Assembly (NCBI GenBank): GCA_003168335.1
Contig: PMSM01000007.1
Coordinates: forward strand, 124,001-188,000
DNA length: 64,000 bases
Reading direction: 5' to 3'
From: Blastocatellia bacterium
Lineage (GTDB): Bacteria > Acidobacteriota > Blastocatellia > Pyrinomonadales > Pyrinomonadaceae
The translations under genes and the position numbers were made by a program. The notes beneath the pieces are model-generated. The model made no database searches and was not told where the DNA came from. It saw only the letters and a list, made by a program, of their open reading frames with translations. Positions 48,001-55,039 of the stretch are shown here, in pieces (the stretch's first letter is position 1; each line of letters opens with the position of its first letter).

Positions 48001-48119
48001 TATTCCTCGTCGATGGGCTGGTTTGGCGCCCGCCCCTGCCGGCTCTGCGAGTAAACGGCCGCGGTGCTGACAAACAGGGCGCTCGCGACGAGCAAGCGCG
48101 CCAATCTTTTAAGATTCAT
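45081..48119 (-). CDS. Secreted M14-family zinc carboxypeptidase-like protein
   Basis: A 1,012-aa exported protein; signal peptide residues 1-24 (LLVASALFVSTAAVYSQS). The peptidase M14 domain covers about 80-400, with the zinc motif HSTE (H173, E176 in GTIHSTETGAPT) and a substrate-binding YNWHLAHP / VxEVDGRDRM region. The catalytic Glu cannot be assigned by eye. A long C-terminal region (about 480-1012) has a class I glutamine-amidotransferase-like Rossmann segment (VIVFGPGAGNANAI, FVKRGGVFIGTMDTADLVV) and a final HVVLFSNNPFWRGQTSGSY stretch. This architecture is common in acidobacterial and gemmatimonad exopeptidases. It probably trims peptides outside the cytoplasm. Confidence 0.88.
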   Translation of the reverse strand: MNLKRLARLLVASALFVSTAAVYSQSRQGRAPNQPIDEEYTKKIREYTTEPFFNSPLTDYLPASPNVPTPKAVLGDVAGAPGKLPYAEDVYRYMRMLEKASPRVRVFSIGSTEEGREMIAVAIASESLLAKLDENRARLAKLADPRTINLDDAEADRLVDQSFPIYYITGTIHSTETGAPTALMELAYRLAVDDSPYIKSIREGMVTLITPVVEVDGRDRMVDIYNWHLAHPKDNWPSLAYWGHYVAHDNNRDAMGLSLKLTRNVLNTYVGWKAQVLHDLHESVPYLYDNTVGDGPYNAWVDPILTDEWQMIGWKNVSEMTKFGMPGVFAHGTFDTWSPGYLMFIAATHNGISRLYETFGNGGADTLVRTLSENETSRTWYKQNPPLPRARWSQRNNNNYEETGLLISLDYFNHESKLFLKNFYLKAKRSIEKPKNEGPAAYVFPGDDPRPGNQANLLRLLQAQGCEISRATAPFTVTMKKKPAPRRGAEPRASGSPLSANAAASPAPPLRSLDTESRTFPAGSYIVRMDQPYSRIADALLDYQYWSPRDPQQDVYDDTGWTFGELSNVQALRVTDVKVLSAAMERINGDVHSPGGANGNGSVFLVNHNADNSLITLRYRLKKASFEAAEEPFEAAGKKFNRGSFIIRNAATDEVNKAASELGLQAYAVEQAPSVKMHAVKVPRVAILHTWLSTQDEGWWRLAFDQMQIPYDYISTQDVAKDSDLNRKYDVIVFGPGAGNANAIIQGRPMYGNPLPWKKTELTPNLGGFASTDDTRPGLGWSGLVNLQNFVKRGGVFIGTMDTADLVVSNGFTPGVSIQRSTRLRAIGDVLRTRLVDATSPIVYGYGDSLSIYCFNGPIFNVSNVAGGGGGGRRGRGDGQRATGRGTVDDPDVVQGRPPAEALEPPPSSEVWEAAPITDEQRRNLIGLIPTDLRPRVVLRYADARELLVSGLLDGGDEIAQHAAVIDSPLERGHVVLFSNNPFWRGQTSGSYFLVFNTILNFDNLNAGRKLQ

Positions 48120-48250
48120 TTTCGGTTCCTCGAAACTGTCGGCATGAAGGCCTTTTTCCTGGTGACGAACTGATAGAAGAGAAGAAGATGCTTTTAAGCT
48201 AATCGGAGAAGCAAGTCAATGGTGAAGTCCGCATAACGGACAGCCGCAAC

Positions 48251-48282
48251 GAGGTCAGTACCAGGCGCGGTAGCGACCGGGC
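48251..48282. repeat. Half copy of the GTCAGTACC...GGTAGCGACCGGG repeat (copy 4)
   Basis: GAGGTCAGTACC-x-GGCGCGGTAGCGACCGGG matches one arm of the elements at 23455, 35344 and 36623. No second arm is found downstream. Confidence 0.75.
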
Positions 48283-48403
48283 AACAAGTTGATTCAACCA
48301 GTTGGCTTCGCCGACTGTTGGCCTCTTGATTTCCCCGGGTCGTTGTAGATCGCCGTCCGTGGAATTAGAATTAACGTCTCCGATCACTAGTGATCTCGAT
48401 TAA

Positions 48404-50725
48404 ATGTCAGATAACAAAGATAGCTTATCCTCCGTCCAGGCCCAACCGCCGGAAGAATCAACAACTCCCGACGTGAAACCGATCAGCAAAGTCGCCGGCG
48501 GGATGTCCGCGGTGCTCAGCGCGGCGAAATCCACATTCAGAGAGATGGGCGTGGTGCGCGGGACCCGTACGCTGCTGCAATTGAATCAGAAGCAGGGCAT
48601 CGATTGTCCGGGTTGTGCCTGGCCTGAACCTGACGGCGAGCGCTCGCATTTCGAATTCTGCGAAGAAGGCGCCAAGCACGTCGCCGATGAAGCGACAGCC
48701 AAACGGGTCACGCCTGAGTTTTTCAAGAAGTGGACAGTGACGGAACTCTCACTGCAGCCGGATCACTGGCTTAATCAGCAGGGGCGCATCACGCATCCGA
48801 TGTTTCGGCGTGAAGGCGCGGATCACTACGAGGCCATTGACTGGCCGGACGCGTTTGGGTTGCTCGCAAATGAATTGAATGCGTTGGCTTCGCCCGATGA
48901 AGCGGTCTTTTATACCTCGGGCCGGACCAGTAACGAAGCCGCTTTTCTTTATCAACTTTTTGTAAGGCAATACGGAACGAACAACCTGCCGGACTGCTCA
49001 AACATGTGTCACGAATCCAGCGGCACTGGCATGAACGAGGCGCTCGGTTTTGGCAAAGGCACCGTTAGCCTGACGGACTTTGATCTGGCCGACGCGATTT
49101 TTGTCATCGGTCAGAATCCCGGGACAAACCATCCGCGCATGCTGACTTCGCTCCTGGCTGCCAAGCGGCGCGGCTGCAAAATCGTGCACATCAATCCGCT
49201 TCCGGAAACGGGACTCGATCGCTTCAAGCATCCGCAGGAATTCTGGACCTGGCTGGGCAAGGGAACGAAGCTGGCTGATCTTTTTCTACAGGTGCGGATC
49301 AATGGCGACGTGGCTTTGCTGAAAGGGATCATGAAGGAAGTCATCGACGCTGAAGAACGTCGCCCGGGCCAGGTTCTCGATCAGAAGTTCATCAATAGCC
49401 ACACCTCGGGGTTTCCAGAGTTCGCGGCGGCGCTGCGCCATGTCCACTGGGGCGACATTCTCGAGCAATCCGGAGTCACGAAAGTCAAAATCGAAGATGC
49501 GGCGCGAATCTTCATTGCGTCCGAACGCGTAATCTTCTGCTGGGCCATGGGCCTGACGCAGCACAAGAACGCCGTGGCGAATATTCAGGAGATCGTTAAC
49601 CTGATGTTGCTGCGCGGGCAAATGGGAAAGCCGGGCGCGGGTTTGTGTCCGGTGCGCGGGCACAGTAACGTGCAAGGTGATCGCACCATGGGCATCTGGG
49701 AACAACCAAGCGAAGAGTTTCTGGAAAAGCTGGGTCACGAATTTGGATTTGATGCTCCGCGGCGGCACGGACTCGACACCGTGCACGCAATTCAGGCGAT
49801 GCACAAAGGTACGGCGAAAGTATTTTTTGCCTTAGGTGGAAACTTTCTTTCGGCTACGCCCGATACCGAATACACGGCCGAGGCTTTGCGTGGTTGCCGT
49901 CTAACCGCGCACGTTTCGACGAAATTGAATCGCGCGCATTTGATTACGGGCAAGCAGGCGCTGATTCTGCCATGCCTGGGCCGCACCGAAATCGATGAAC
50001 AGGAAAGCGGCCCCCAGCTGGTGACCACTGAAAACTCGATGGCTGTCGTCGAAGGTTGGCGGGGACGTCTGCCGCCGGCGTCGCCAGAGCTCTTGAGCGA
50101 ACCGGCAATCGTCGTGGGACTTGCGAAAGCTGTGCTGGGTATTCGATCGAACATTGATTGGGATGGACTGCTGGCAAACTACGATCGCATTCGCGAACAC
50201 ATCGAGCACGTCGTGCCGGGCTTTGAGGACTACAACCAACGCGCGCGCCAGCCGGGAGGTTTCTATCTGCCTAACCCAGTTAGTAAGCTCGAGTTCAAAA
50301 CCGCTGACGGTCGCGCGCATTTCACCGTTCATGAACTGCCGCGGCACGATCTAAAGCCCGGCCAATTTCTGATGATGACTATGCGCAGCCACGATCAATT
50401 CAATACCACGATTTACGGACTGGACGATCGCTACCGGGGAATTCACAACGGCCGCCGCGTGGTTTTTCTCAACGCCGACGACATTAGTTTTGGAGGTTTT
50501 CATGACGGCCAAATGGTGGATTTGATTGGCCATTTTGAAGGCGAAGAGCGCGTCGCAAATCGTTTCCGAATCGTGACGTACAGCATTCCGCGTTACTGTG
50601 CCGCGACCTACTTTCCGGAAACAAACGTGCTCGTGCCGGTGCGCAACTTTGCCGACAAGAGCCACACGCCGGCATCGAAGTCGGTGGTGATTAGTATCCG
50701 GCCGTCTGAAGCGAGTGAGCAGTGA
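48404..50725 (+). CDS. FdhF/YdeP-family molybdopterin oxidoreductase
   Basis: A 773-aa protein. Its N-terminus has DCPGCAWPEPDGERSHFEFCEEG (C68, C71, C86), the YdeP family mark in place of a canonical ferredoxin-like 4Fe-4S loop. The molybdopterin domains follow: VFYTSGRTSNEAAFLYQLFVRQYGTNNLPDCSNMCHESS (about 165-205), FVIGQNPGTNHPRML, INPLPETGLDRF and GVCPVRGHSNVQGDRTMGI. The C-terminal molybdopterin-dinucleotide-binding barrel is about 640-765 (TMRSHDQFNTTIYGLDDRYRG). It uses Mo-bis-MGD to oxidise or reduce an unknown substrate; E. coli YdeP is linked to acid resistance. It is cytoplasmic, with no Tat signal. A P-loop protein that may serve molybdenum cofactor lies downstream. Confidence 0.9.
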   Translation: MSDNKDSLSSVQAQPPEESTTPDVKPISKVAGGMSAVLSAAKSTFREMGVVRGTRTLLQLNQKQGIDCPGCAWPEPDGERSHFEFCEEGAKHVADEATAKRVTPEFFKKWTVTELSLQPDHWLNQQGRITHPMFRREGADHYEAIDWPDAFGLLANELNALASPDEAVFYTSGRTSNEAAFLYQLFVRQYGTNNLPDCSNMCHESSGTGMNEALGFGKGTVSLTDFDLADAIFVIGQNPGTNHPRMLTSLLAAKRRGCKIVHINPLPETGLDRFKHPQEFWTWLGKGTKLADLFLQVRINGDVALLKGIMKEVIDAEERRPGQVLDQKFINSHTSGFPEFAAALRHVHWGDILEQSGVTKVKIEDAARIFIASERVIFCWAMGLTQHKNAVANIQEIVNLMLLRGQMGKPGAGLCPVRGHSNVQGDRTMGIWEQPSEEFLEKLGHEFGFDAPRRHGLDTVHAIQAMHKGTAKVFFALGGNFLSATPDTEYTAEALRGCRLTAHVSTKLNRAHLITGKQALILPCLGRTEIDEQESGPQLVTTENSMAVVEGWRGRLPPASPELLSEPAIVVGLAKAVLGIRSNIDWDGLLANYDRIREHIEHVVPGFEDYNQRARQPGGFYLPNPVSKLEFKTADGRAHFTVHELPRHDLKPGQFLMMTMRSHDQFNTTIYGLDDRYRGIHNGRRVVFLNADDISFGGFHDGQMVDLIGHFEGEERVANRFRIVTYSIPRYCAATYFPETNVLVPVRNFADKSHTPASKSVVISIRPSEASEQ

Positions 50726-50764
50726 GCAGTGAGCAGTCGGAAATTTGGCTTACTCGACTGGTTA

Positions 50765-50931
50765 GGGCTTTGCGGCTCTGCCGCAGCACAGTGCGGAAAG
50801 CCTATGGCTTTCCGTCGACGATTCTATTGTTTTCTCCGAGGCTGCGCCTCGGGCGGAGGCCTAGCCTCCTTTTCTAATCGAGAACTTGACGGTAAGGCAG
50901 AGCCTTACCGCACTGTGCTGAGGCAAAGCCT
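50765..50931. repeat. Palindromic MITE-like repeat, GGCTTTGC...GCAAAGCC family
   Basis: The ends GGCTTTGCGGCTCTGCCGCA... (from 50766) and CCGCACTGTGCTGAGGCAAA... (to 50930) are inverted and share CAGCACAGTGCGG. Between them lie hairpins such as GGAAAGCCTATGGCTTTCC and GGTAAGGCAGAGCCTTACC. Just before it (50714-50737) GTGAGCA is repeated three times. It fills the YdeP-fRMsr gap. Confidence 0.88.
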
Positions 50932-50939
50932 CAAAACTA

Positions 50940-51443
50940 ATGAGTGCAATTGATTTGGTACAGCCAATGTCAACTTCCAAGAGCCAACTCTACGATCAAC
51001 TCGCCTCGCAACTTTCCAGCCTGCTCGCCGGCGAGCGCGATCTGATCGCTAACGCGGCGAACTTCTCTTCGTTGATCTTCCATTCGCTGCCTGATCTGAA
51101 CTGGGCCGGCTTCTACTTTGAGAAAGACGGCGAACTCGTGCTGGGGCCATTTCAGGGCCGGCCCGCCTGCGTGCGCATCGCGTTGGGCCAGGGAGTCTGC
51201 GGAACGGCGGCGGCAAAGTGCGCGACGACCGTGGTGCCGAACGTACATGAATTTCCCGGGCACATCGCCTGCGACAGCGCTTCGACTTCGGAAATCGTGG
51301 TACCGTTGATGAAAGGTAAACGATTCATTGGGGTGCTCGATCTCGACAGTCCGGTGCCCGCGAGGTTTGATGCAGAAGATGCTGCCGGTCTTGAAACTCT
51401 GGTGAAAATCTTACTGGCGTCGACAATTACGGATGACAACTAA
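50940..51443 (+). CDS. msrC: Free methionine-(R)-sulfoxide reductase (GAF domain)
   Basis: A 167-aa single GAF-domain protein of the YebR/fRMsr family. The conserved cysteines are C77 (RPACVRIALGQG), C87 (GVCGTAA) and C111 (HIACDSAS), with the NVHEFPGHI loop. SEIVVPLMKGKRFIGVLDLDSP is the family's C-terminal signature. It reduces free methionine-R-sulfoxide with thioredoxin as electron donor in the cytoplasm. The ATG at 50940 has no strong ribosome site; a second Met at 50967 is possible. Its last 11 bases overlap the P-loop gene, so the two are cotranslated. It may protect against oxidative stress together with the neighbouring oxidoreductase. Confidence 0.92.
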   Translation: MSAIDLVQPMSTSKSQLYDQLASQLSSLLAGERDLIANAANFSSLIFHSLPDLNWAGFYFEKDGELVLGPFQGRPACVRIALGQGVCGTAAAKCATTVVPNVHEFPGHIACDSASTSEIVVPLMKGKRFIGVLDLDSPVPARFDAEDAAGLETLVKILLASTITDDN

Positions 51444-52107
51444 GAGGCCAACGATCGTGGCGGTCAGTGGCTTGTCGTCGAACACCGGCAAGACGACGTT
51501 GATGTGTGATCTGCTGGAACGTCTGCCGGGTTGGGAGGCGATCAAGCTGACGCGTGGCCATTATCGTTCCTGCGGCAAAGACCCGCTCGGGTGCTGTGTC
51601 AGCGATTTGATTCGTGACGAGCCGCTGATTCGCAGCGCGCGTGAAGAGAATTACGAAGCCGGAAAAGACACCGGTCGCTTCTGGGACGCGGGCGCAGCGA
51701 ATGTGCATTGGGTGATTGCGGGAGAAGACCAGGTTGAAGCCGGTATCAAACAAGCCTTGTCGCGCGTGCAATCCGCGGGCGTGCTGGTTGAGGGCAACAG
51801 TTTCCTGGATTACGTCGCGGCTGATTACGCGATCATGTGCGCGCGCGCGGGAGAAAACAGACTGAAAACTTCCGCCCGGCGAACCCTGGCGAGAGCCGAT
51901 GCGCTTTATCTTTCGACGATTGATGAGTGCGACAGTACTACGGCCCAATCGCGGTTTCGCGAATGGCGCGAGGGTTTATCGATTGACCTGGATCTAAATG
52001 GTTTGCCGGTTTATACGCGCGAAGATATCTCGCGACTGACCGAGCGCATCCGCCGGCTGCAGGATAGTCTCTGCGCAACCTCGGCGCTCTCTGCGTCTCG
52101 GCGGTGA
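51433..52107 (+). CDS. P-loop NTPase, MobB/DUF1611-like
   Basis: A 224-aa protein. Walker A is GLSSNTGKT (13-21) in VAVSGLSSNTGKTTLMCDLLERL, the pattern of MobB and related SIMIBI GTPases. Further features are ACC-rich segment SCGKDPLGCCVSDL (about 62-75), 'VLVEGNSFLDYVAADYAIM' in place of a MobB-like VEG motif, and RADALYLSTIDE. It could support molybdopterin guanine dinucleotide delivery to the YdeP-type enzyme two genes upstream, but that is inference. It overlaps msrC by 11 bases. The last 25 or so codons run into a low-complexity CTCTGCG repeat, so the true C-terminus may be shorter than the family's. Confidence 0.6.
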   Translation: MTTKRPTIVAVSGLSSNTGKTTLMCDLLERLPGWEAIKLTRGHYRSCGKDPLGCCVSDLIRDEPLIRSAREENYEAGKDTGRFWDAGAANVHWVIAGEDQVEAGIKQALSRVQSAGVLVEGNSFLDYVAADYAIMCARAGENRLKTSARRTLARADALYLSTIDECDSTTAQSRFREWREGLSIDLDLNGLPVYTREDISRLTERIRRLQDSLCATSALSASRR

Positions 52108-52185
52108 ATGATTTGTGCGCGCGTTACCGCACTCATCGCGGGCAAGGATGCCTGCGCTCCGCCGACGGGATGTCGGCGCTCCGTT

Positions 52186-52878
52186 ATGATCACGATTCGC
52201 AAATCAGAAGATCGCGGCCACTTTGATTTTGCGTGGCTGGACACGTATCACACCTTCTCGTTCGATCAATATTACGATCCCGCACACGTGCACTTTCGCA
52301 GCCTGCGCGTCATCAACGAGGACCGCGTCCAACCTGGCCATGGGTTTCCCACGCACTCGCACCGCGACATGGAAATCATCACCTACATTCTTTCGGGTGC
52401 GCTTGAGCATCGCGACAGCATGGGCAACGGCTCTGTCATTCGCCCCGGCGACGTCCAGCGAATGAGTGCCGGCGCCGGCGTGTCGCACAGCGAGTTCAAC
52501 CCTTCGGACACTGAGCCCGTCCATCTGCTGCAAATCTGGATTCTGCCGCAGAGACATGGTTTGCGACCGAGCTATGAAGAGAAACACTTCAGCGAACAGC
52601 GCGGCCGCCTGCGACTAGTTGCTTCAAGTGATGGCCGCCAGGGTTCAGTAAAGATTCACCAGGATGCCCAGGTTTATGCGGCGGTCCTCGATGCCGGGCA
52701 GACGGTAGTTCATGCCCTCGAAGAGAATCGCTCTGCGTGGCTGCAGATTGCGCGCGGGACGATCCGTTTGAATGAAATGGAATTGAAACAGGGAGACGGG
52801 GCCGCAGTCCGCAGCGAAAGCGAACTCACGATCGCGGCCCACGACCAGGCCGAAGTTCTGCTCTTCGATCTTGCTTAG
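52186..52878 (+). CDS. Pirin-family bicupin (YhhW-like)
   Basis: The start is set at the ATG at 52186 (230 aa, [15 protein letters not shown]); the 26 extra codons upstream run through a GCCGACGGGATGTCGGC hairpin repeat and are unlikely to be translated. The cupin metal ligands are H57 and H59 ([12 protein letters not shown]), H101 and E103 (GVSHSEFN), at the same positions as in E. coli YhhW. YhhW acts as a quercetin 2,3-dioxygenase in vitro; the physiological role of most pirins is unknown. The C-terminal cupin half (about 140-230) is present. It is probably cotranscribed with the P-loop gene, 78 bases downstream. Confidence 0.92.
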   Translation: MITIRKSEDRGHFDFAWLDTYHTFSFDQYYDPAHVHFRSLRVINEDRVQPGHGFPTHSHRDMEIITYILSGALEHRDSMGNGSVIRPGDVQRMSAGAGVSHSEFNPSDTEPVHLLQIWILPQRHGLRPSYEEKHFSEQRGRLRLVASSDGRQGSVKIHQDAQVYAAVLDAGQTVVHALEENRSAWLQIARGTIRLNEMELKQGDGAAVRSESELTIAAHDQAEVLLFDLA

Positions 52879-52880
52879 AC

Positions 52881-53183
52881 TTATTCTTCCGCGCGATTTA
52901 CCGCGGCCACCGGCATCTGCACGTCGCGCAGTTCAGCGACGGTATCCTTGATCCTGATAGCCAGCATCTCGATCGTCTCGACGCGCCGGCGTGCTTTCTC
53001 GCCGGGCTCTTCACGCAACATTAATTGCGCCTGACCGAGCAAGGCCGCGAGCGGGTTGTTGATTTCGTGTCTGACGTGCGCGACCAGCGCCGCGGCGGCG
53101 GTCAGCTTCGCTTCGTAGTCAGCGACCAGCGCGCGTAGACGTGCCAATTCGTTCGTGTCTGGGGGCGTTTGTGATTCGCTCAT
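52881..53183 (-). CDS. HisKA-only mini-protein (truncated kinase-like)
   Basis: The start is chosen at the ATG at 53183 (100 aa) with GGAG 5 bases before it. A coiled-coil-like N-terminus (NELARLRALVADYEAKL) leads to a histidine-kinase dimerisation/phosphotransfer helix with H39 in [22 protein letters not shown]. No ATP-binding domain follows; the frame ends after a second helix (ARRRVETIEMLAIRIKDTVAEL). It could be a phosphotransfer or inhibitory dimer partner, or a shortened kinase. It converges with pirin, the stop codons being 2 bases apart, and there is no receiver gene nearby. Confidence 0.65.
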   Translation of the reverse strand: MSESQTPPDTNELARLRALVADYEAKLTAAAALVAHVRHEINNPLAALLGQAQLMLREEPGEKARRRVETIEMLAIRIKDTVAELRDVQMPVAAVNRAEE

Positions 53184-53380
53184 TAGCTCCGGAGATTTTG
53201 GGCTGTAATTAAAAGCACGAACGTGAAGTAACGGCAAGCGTGTGAGGGATGCCGCCAAGCGCCTCTATTTTGCTTTTATTGAAGCACCAAGCGCAAGAAC
53301 TATTTTCAGGAAACTTCGGATTCGACATCGCAAGAAATTATGTGTGCGATAAGAGCCGAGGATGCCGTAGTGAGGTACGG

Positions 53381-53409
53381 TTGACTTGATCGGCCGACTT
53401 ACGTAAATT
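53381..53409 (+). promoter_or_regulatory. Promoter of tRNA-Gln
   Basis: TTGACT (53381-53386), exactly 17 bases, TAAATT (53404-53409). It ends 12 bases before the mature tRNA, as expected for a stable RNA promoter. Confidence 0.75.
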
Positions 53410-53421
53410 CGAATTCGCTGC

Positions 53422-53495
53422 TGGGAGGTCGTCCAATGGTAGGACTCCAGACTCTGAATCTGGCTATCGGGGTTCGAGTCCCTGCCTCCCAGCCA
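53422..53495 (+). tRNA. tRNA-Gln (anticodon CTG)
   Basis: A complete cloverleaf with encoded CCA. Acceptor stem TGGGAGG pairs with CCTCCCA, discriminator G then CCA at 53493-53495. The anticodon stem CCAGA/TCTGG holds loop CTCTGAA, so the anticodon is CTG and reads CAG. The T arm contains GGTTCGAGTCC. It lies on the left edge of the accessory region, the side opposite the TnsAB gene. Confidence 0.97.
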
Positions 53496-53530
53496 CAAAT
53501 TAATCTGATTGCGGGCAGTCACAATGTAAC

Positions 53531-53599
53531 TTGAACCATTAAATTGCCGCCCCGGCAACTTATTGGTTCAAATAGCCTGCGGCAACTTATTGCTTCCAA
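53531..53599. repeat. Large imperfect palindrome plus direct repeat downstream of tRNA-Gln
   Basis: TTGAACCATTAAATTGCC (53531-53548) is the inverted match (15 of 18) of GGCAACTTATTGGTTCAA (53554-53571). The right arm is repeated once more as GGCAACTTATTGCTTCCAA from 53581, a 27-base step. A related CGGCAACTTGATT lies near 55015. It may be the edge of an old insertion, a terminator of the tRNA, or protein-binding sites. The remaining sequence to 53927 has only the two TTTGCCCG motifs. Confidence 0.6.
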
Positions 53600-53655
53600 T
53601 TCAAAACGATAGTACGAGGGGTTCTTAAGTAGGGGGATGCGACCCTTGAATTAGC

Positions 53656-53719
53656 TTTGCCCGAAAACTCGCTCAAGCGAAGGACTTTTCGTACAACCTC
53701 ACTATTTGCCCGAAAAGTC
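53656..53719 (+). promoter_or_regulatory. Two direct TTTGCCCGAAAA motifs (candidate transposase-binding sites)
   Basis: TTTGCCCGAAAACTC (53656-53670) and TTTGCCCGAAAAGTC (53705-53719) are repeated 49 bases apart in one orientation. The second continues as CACTTACA, ending in ACA. A third copy in the opposite orientation is at 55439-55453 beside the tniQ operon. Repeated sites near a terminal ACA/TGT are the mark of Tn7-like ends; the binding protein is inferred. Confidence 0.45.
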
Positions 53720-53927
53720 ACTTACAAATCTGTTATGAACTCAGACCACTTGCCGGGCTTATTGCCCTATCTTAGCCAAGCATAAGGTGAGTCAGTGACA
53801 TGAGCCTAACAGGTCAAGGCAGCCAGCAATGCTCAACTTAATCAAGGGGCCATCAGTCCGTTCAAAATCGTATTGACAGCTTAATCTGTCGGGCGCATAG
53901 TGATTGAAACTAACGAGGGGAGCCGTT

Positions 53928-54508
53928 ATGAACGAAATTACGCTTCGACCCGCTAAACGCCGCAGCCACCATCGCAGATCCAGTTTTCGATCCAGTTTTC
54001 GACCCTCTGCGCTTCCCACGCCTCCGATCGATTGGGCATCTCTTGTACTCAATTCGCTGCCTCAAGAGCCTCCTAAGAACTTCGGCGACGTGATTTGGAA
54101 TAGCTACAAGGACGACCTTTGGAAAAAGCACAAGCCCGATTCCCGGATTCTATTTGAGCTGTTTCGGATAGTCGCTAGAGACCCGGACACATCGGACGGC
54201 ATTAAACTCCTAGCTAATATTCTTGCGGGTGTTTGCGTTCTTGATGGATACGGTCCGACTGTCGAAGGGCTTCGCAAAGATGAACGGGCACGTATGTCGA
54301 CTAGAAAAGTAGCTTCTGTTCTTCCGTTCCCTCCCGTCTGGCCTTCCTAAATATTGTCCGCTCATCTTCTCTGATTCTGAGGTTGACACTCTCGCCACAA
54401 GTATCCTTTCACGAGTAGTCACAGAACTTAACACGTGGGTCGAGAATAATAGGAAGCCCGTGTATGCCGTCTCTTCTGACCGCAATGGTGAGCTAGTGCT
54501 TACGGTGG
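53928..54508 (+). pseudogene. Frameshifted, truncated hypothetical gene
   Basis: A good ribosome site (GAGGGG) precedes the ATG at 53928. The frame codes for about 140 residues and stops at 54350. The +1 frame continues with protein-like sequence from near 54330 (SGLPKYCPLIFSDSEVDTLA ... RKPVYAVSSDRNGELVLTVA) until it meets the transposase remnant at about 54500. The simplest reading is one gene with a single-base frameshift near 54325-54335, its 3' end replaced by an insertion sequence. The start contains a tandem duplication (SSFRSSFR). No family is recognised, and the function is unknown. Confidence 0.5.
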
Positions 54509-54986
54509 CAATGAGGACTGGCACGACTGGATCAAGATGCACCTGATGTGCGGTACCTCAACGCATATAGTAACCAGCGTCGAACTGAGCCGAGCCCGGT
54601 CGCACGATAGCCCGTACTACGAGCCGCTGGTCGAGGCGACCGCAAAGAGTGGTTTCAATATGCAGGAAATCTCAGCCGACAAAGCCTACATCAGCGCAGA
54701 CAATCTCCGAACCACAACTGAGCATGGCTCAGTGCCATACATACCTTTCAAGTCGAACGTGAACATTAAGAGGGGCGACGATCTCTGGAAAAAGCTTTTC
54801 CACTTCTACAGCTTCAAGCGCGAAGAATTCCTGATGCACTATCACAAGCGGTCAAACGTCGAAACCACATTCAGCATGATCAAGGCGAAGTTTGGGGAGC
54901 GACTACGCTGAAAGACCGAAACCGCGCAGATCAACGAAGCACTCTGCAAGGTACTGTGTCATAATCTCTGCGTCGTAATTCAACGA
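54498..54986 (+). pseudogene. DDE transposase remnant (IS4/IS5-like), 5' truncated with internal stop
   Basis: The frame opens at about 54492 with AYGGNEDWHDWIKMHLMCG and continues to a TGA at 54909. The same frame then reads on as KTETAQINEALCKVLCHNLCVVIQ, the usual C-terminus of these transposases, so a serine codon seems to have become TGA. The second catalytic Asp (ISADKAY) and the Glu (KRSNVETTFSMIKAKFG) are present, but the first Asp and the N-terminal third are missing. No clear terminal inverted repeats are found. It is a dead insertion sequence inside the debris between the tRNA and the Tn7-like operon. Confidence 0.8.
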
Positions 54987-55039
54987 GTTGGGAGTCGACC
55001 CGACTTTTGGGGTCGCGGCAACTTGATTAGGAGAAGATC

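Noticed and set aside
52108-52185. 26-residue extension of the pirin protein
   Set aside because: It runs through a GCCGACGGGATGTCGGC repeat; metal ligand numbering from the ATG at 52186 matches the characterised family member exactly.
53265-53558. 97-codon frame covering the tRNA on the minus strand
   Set aside because: It lies over a perfect tRNA-Gln gene, so it is a shadow.
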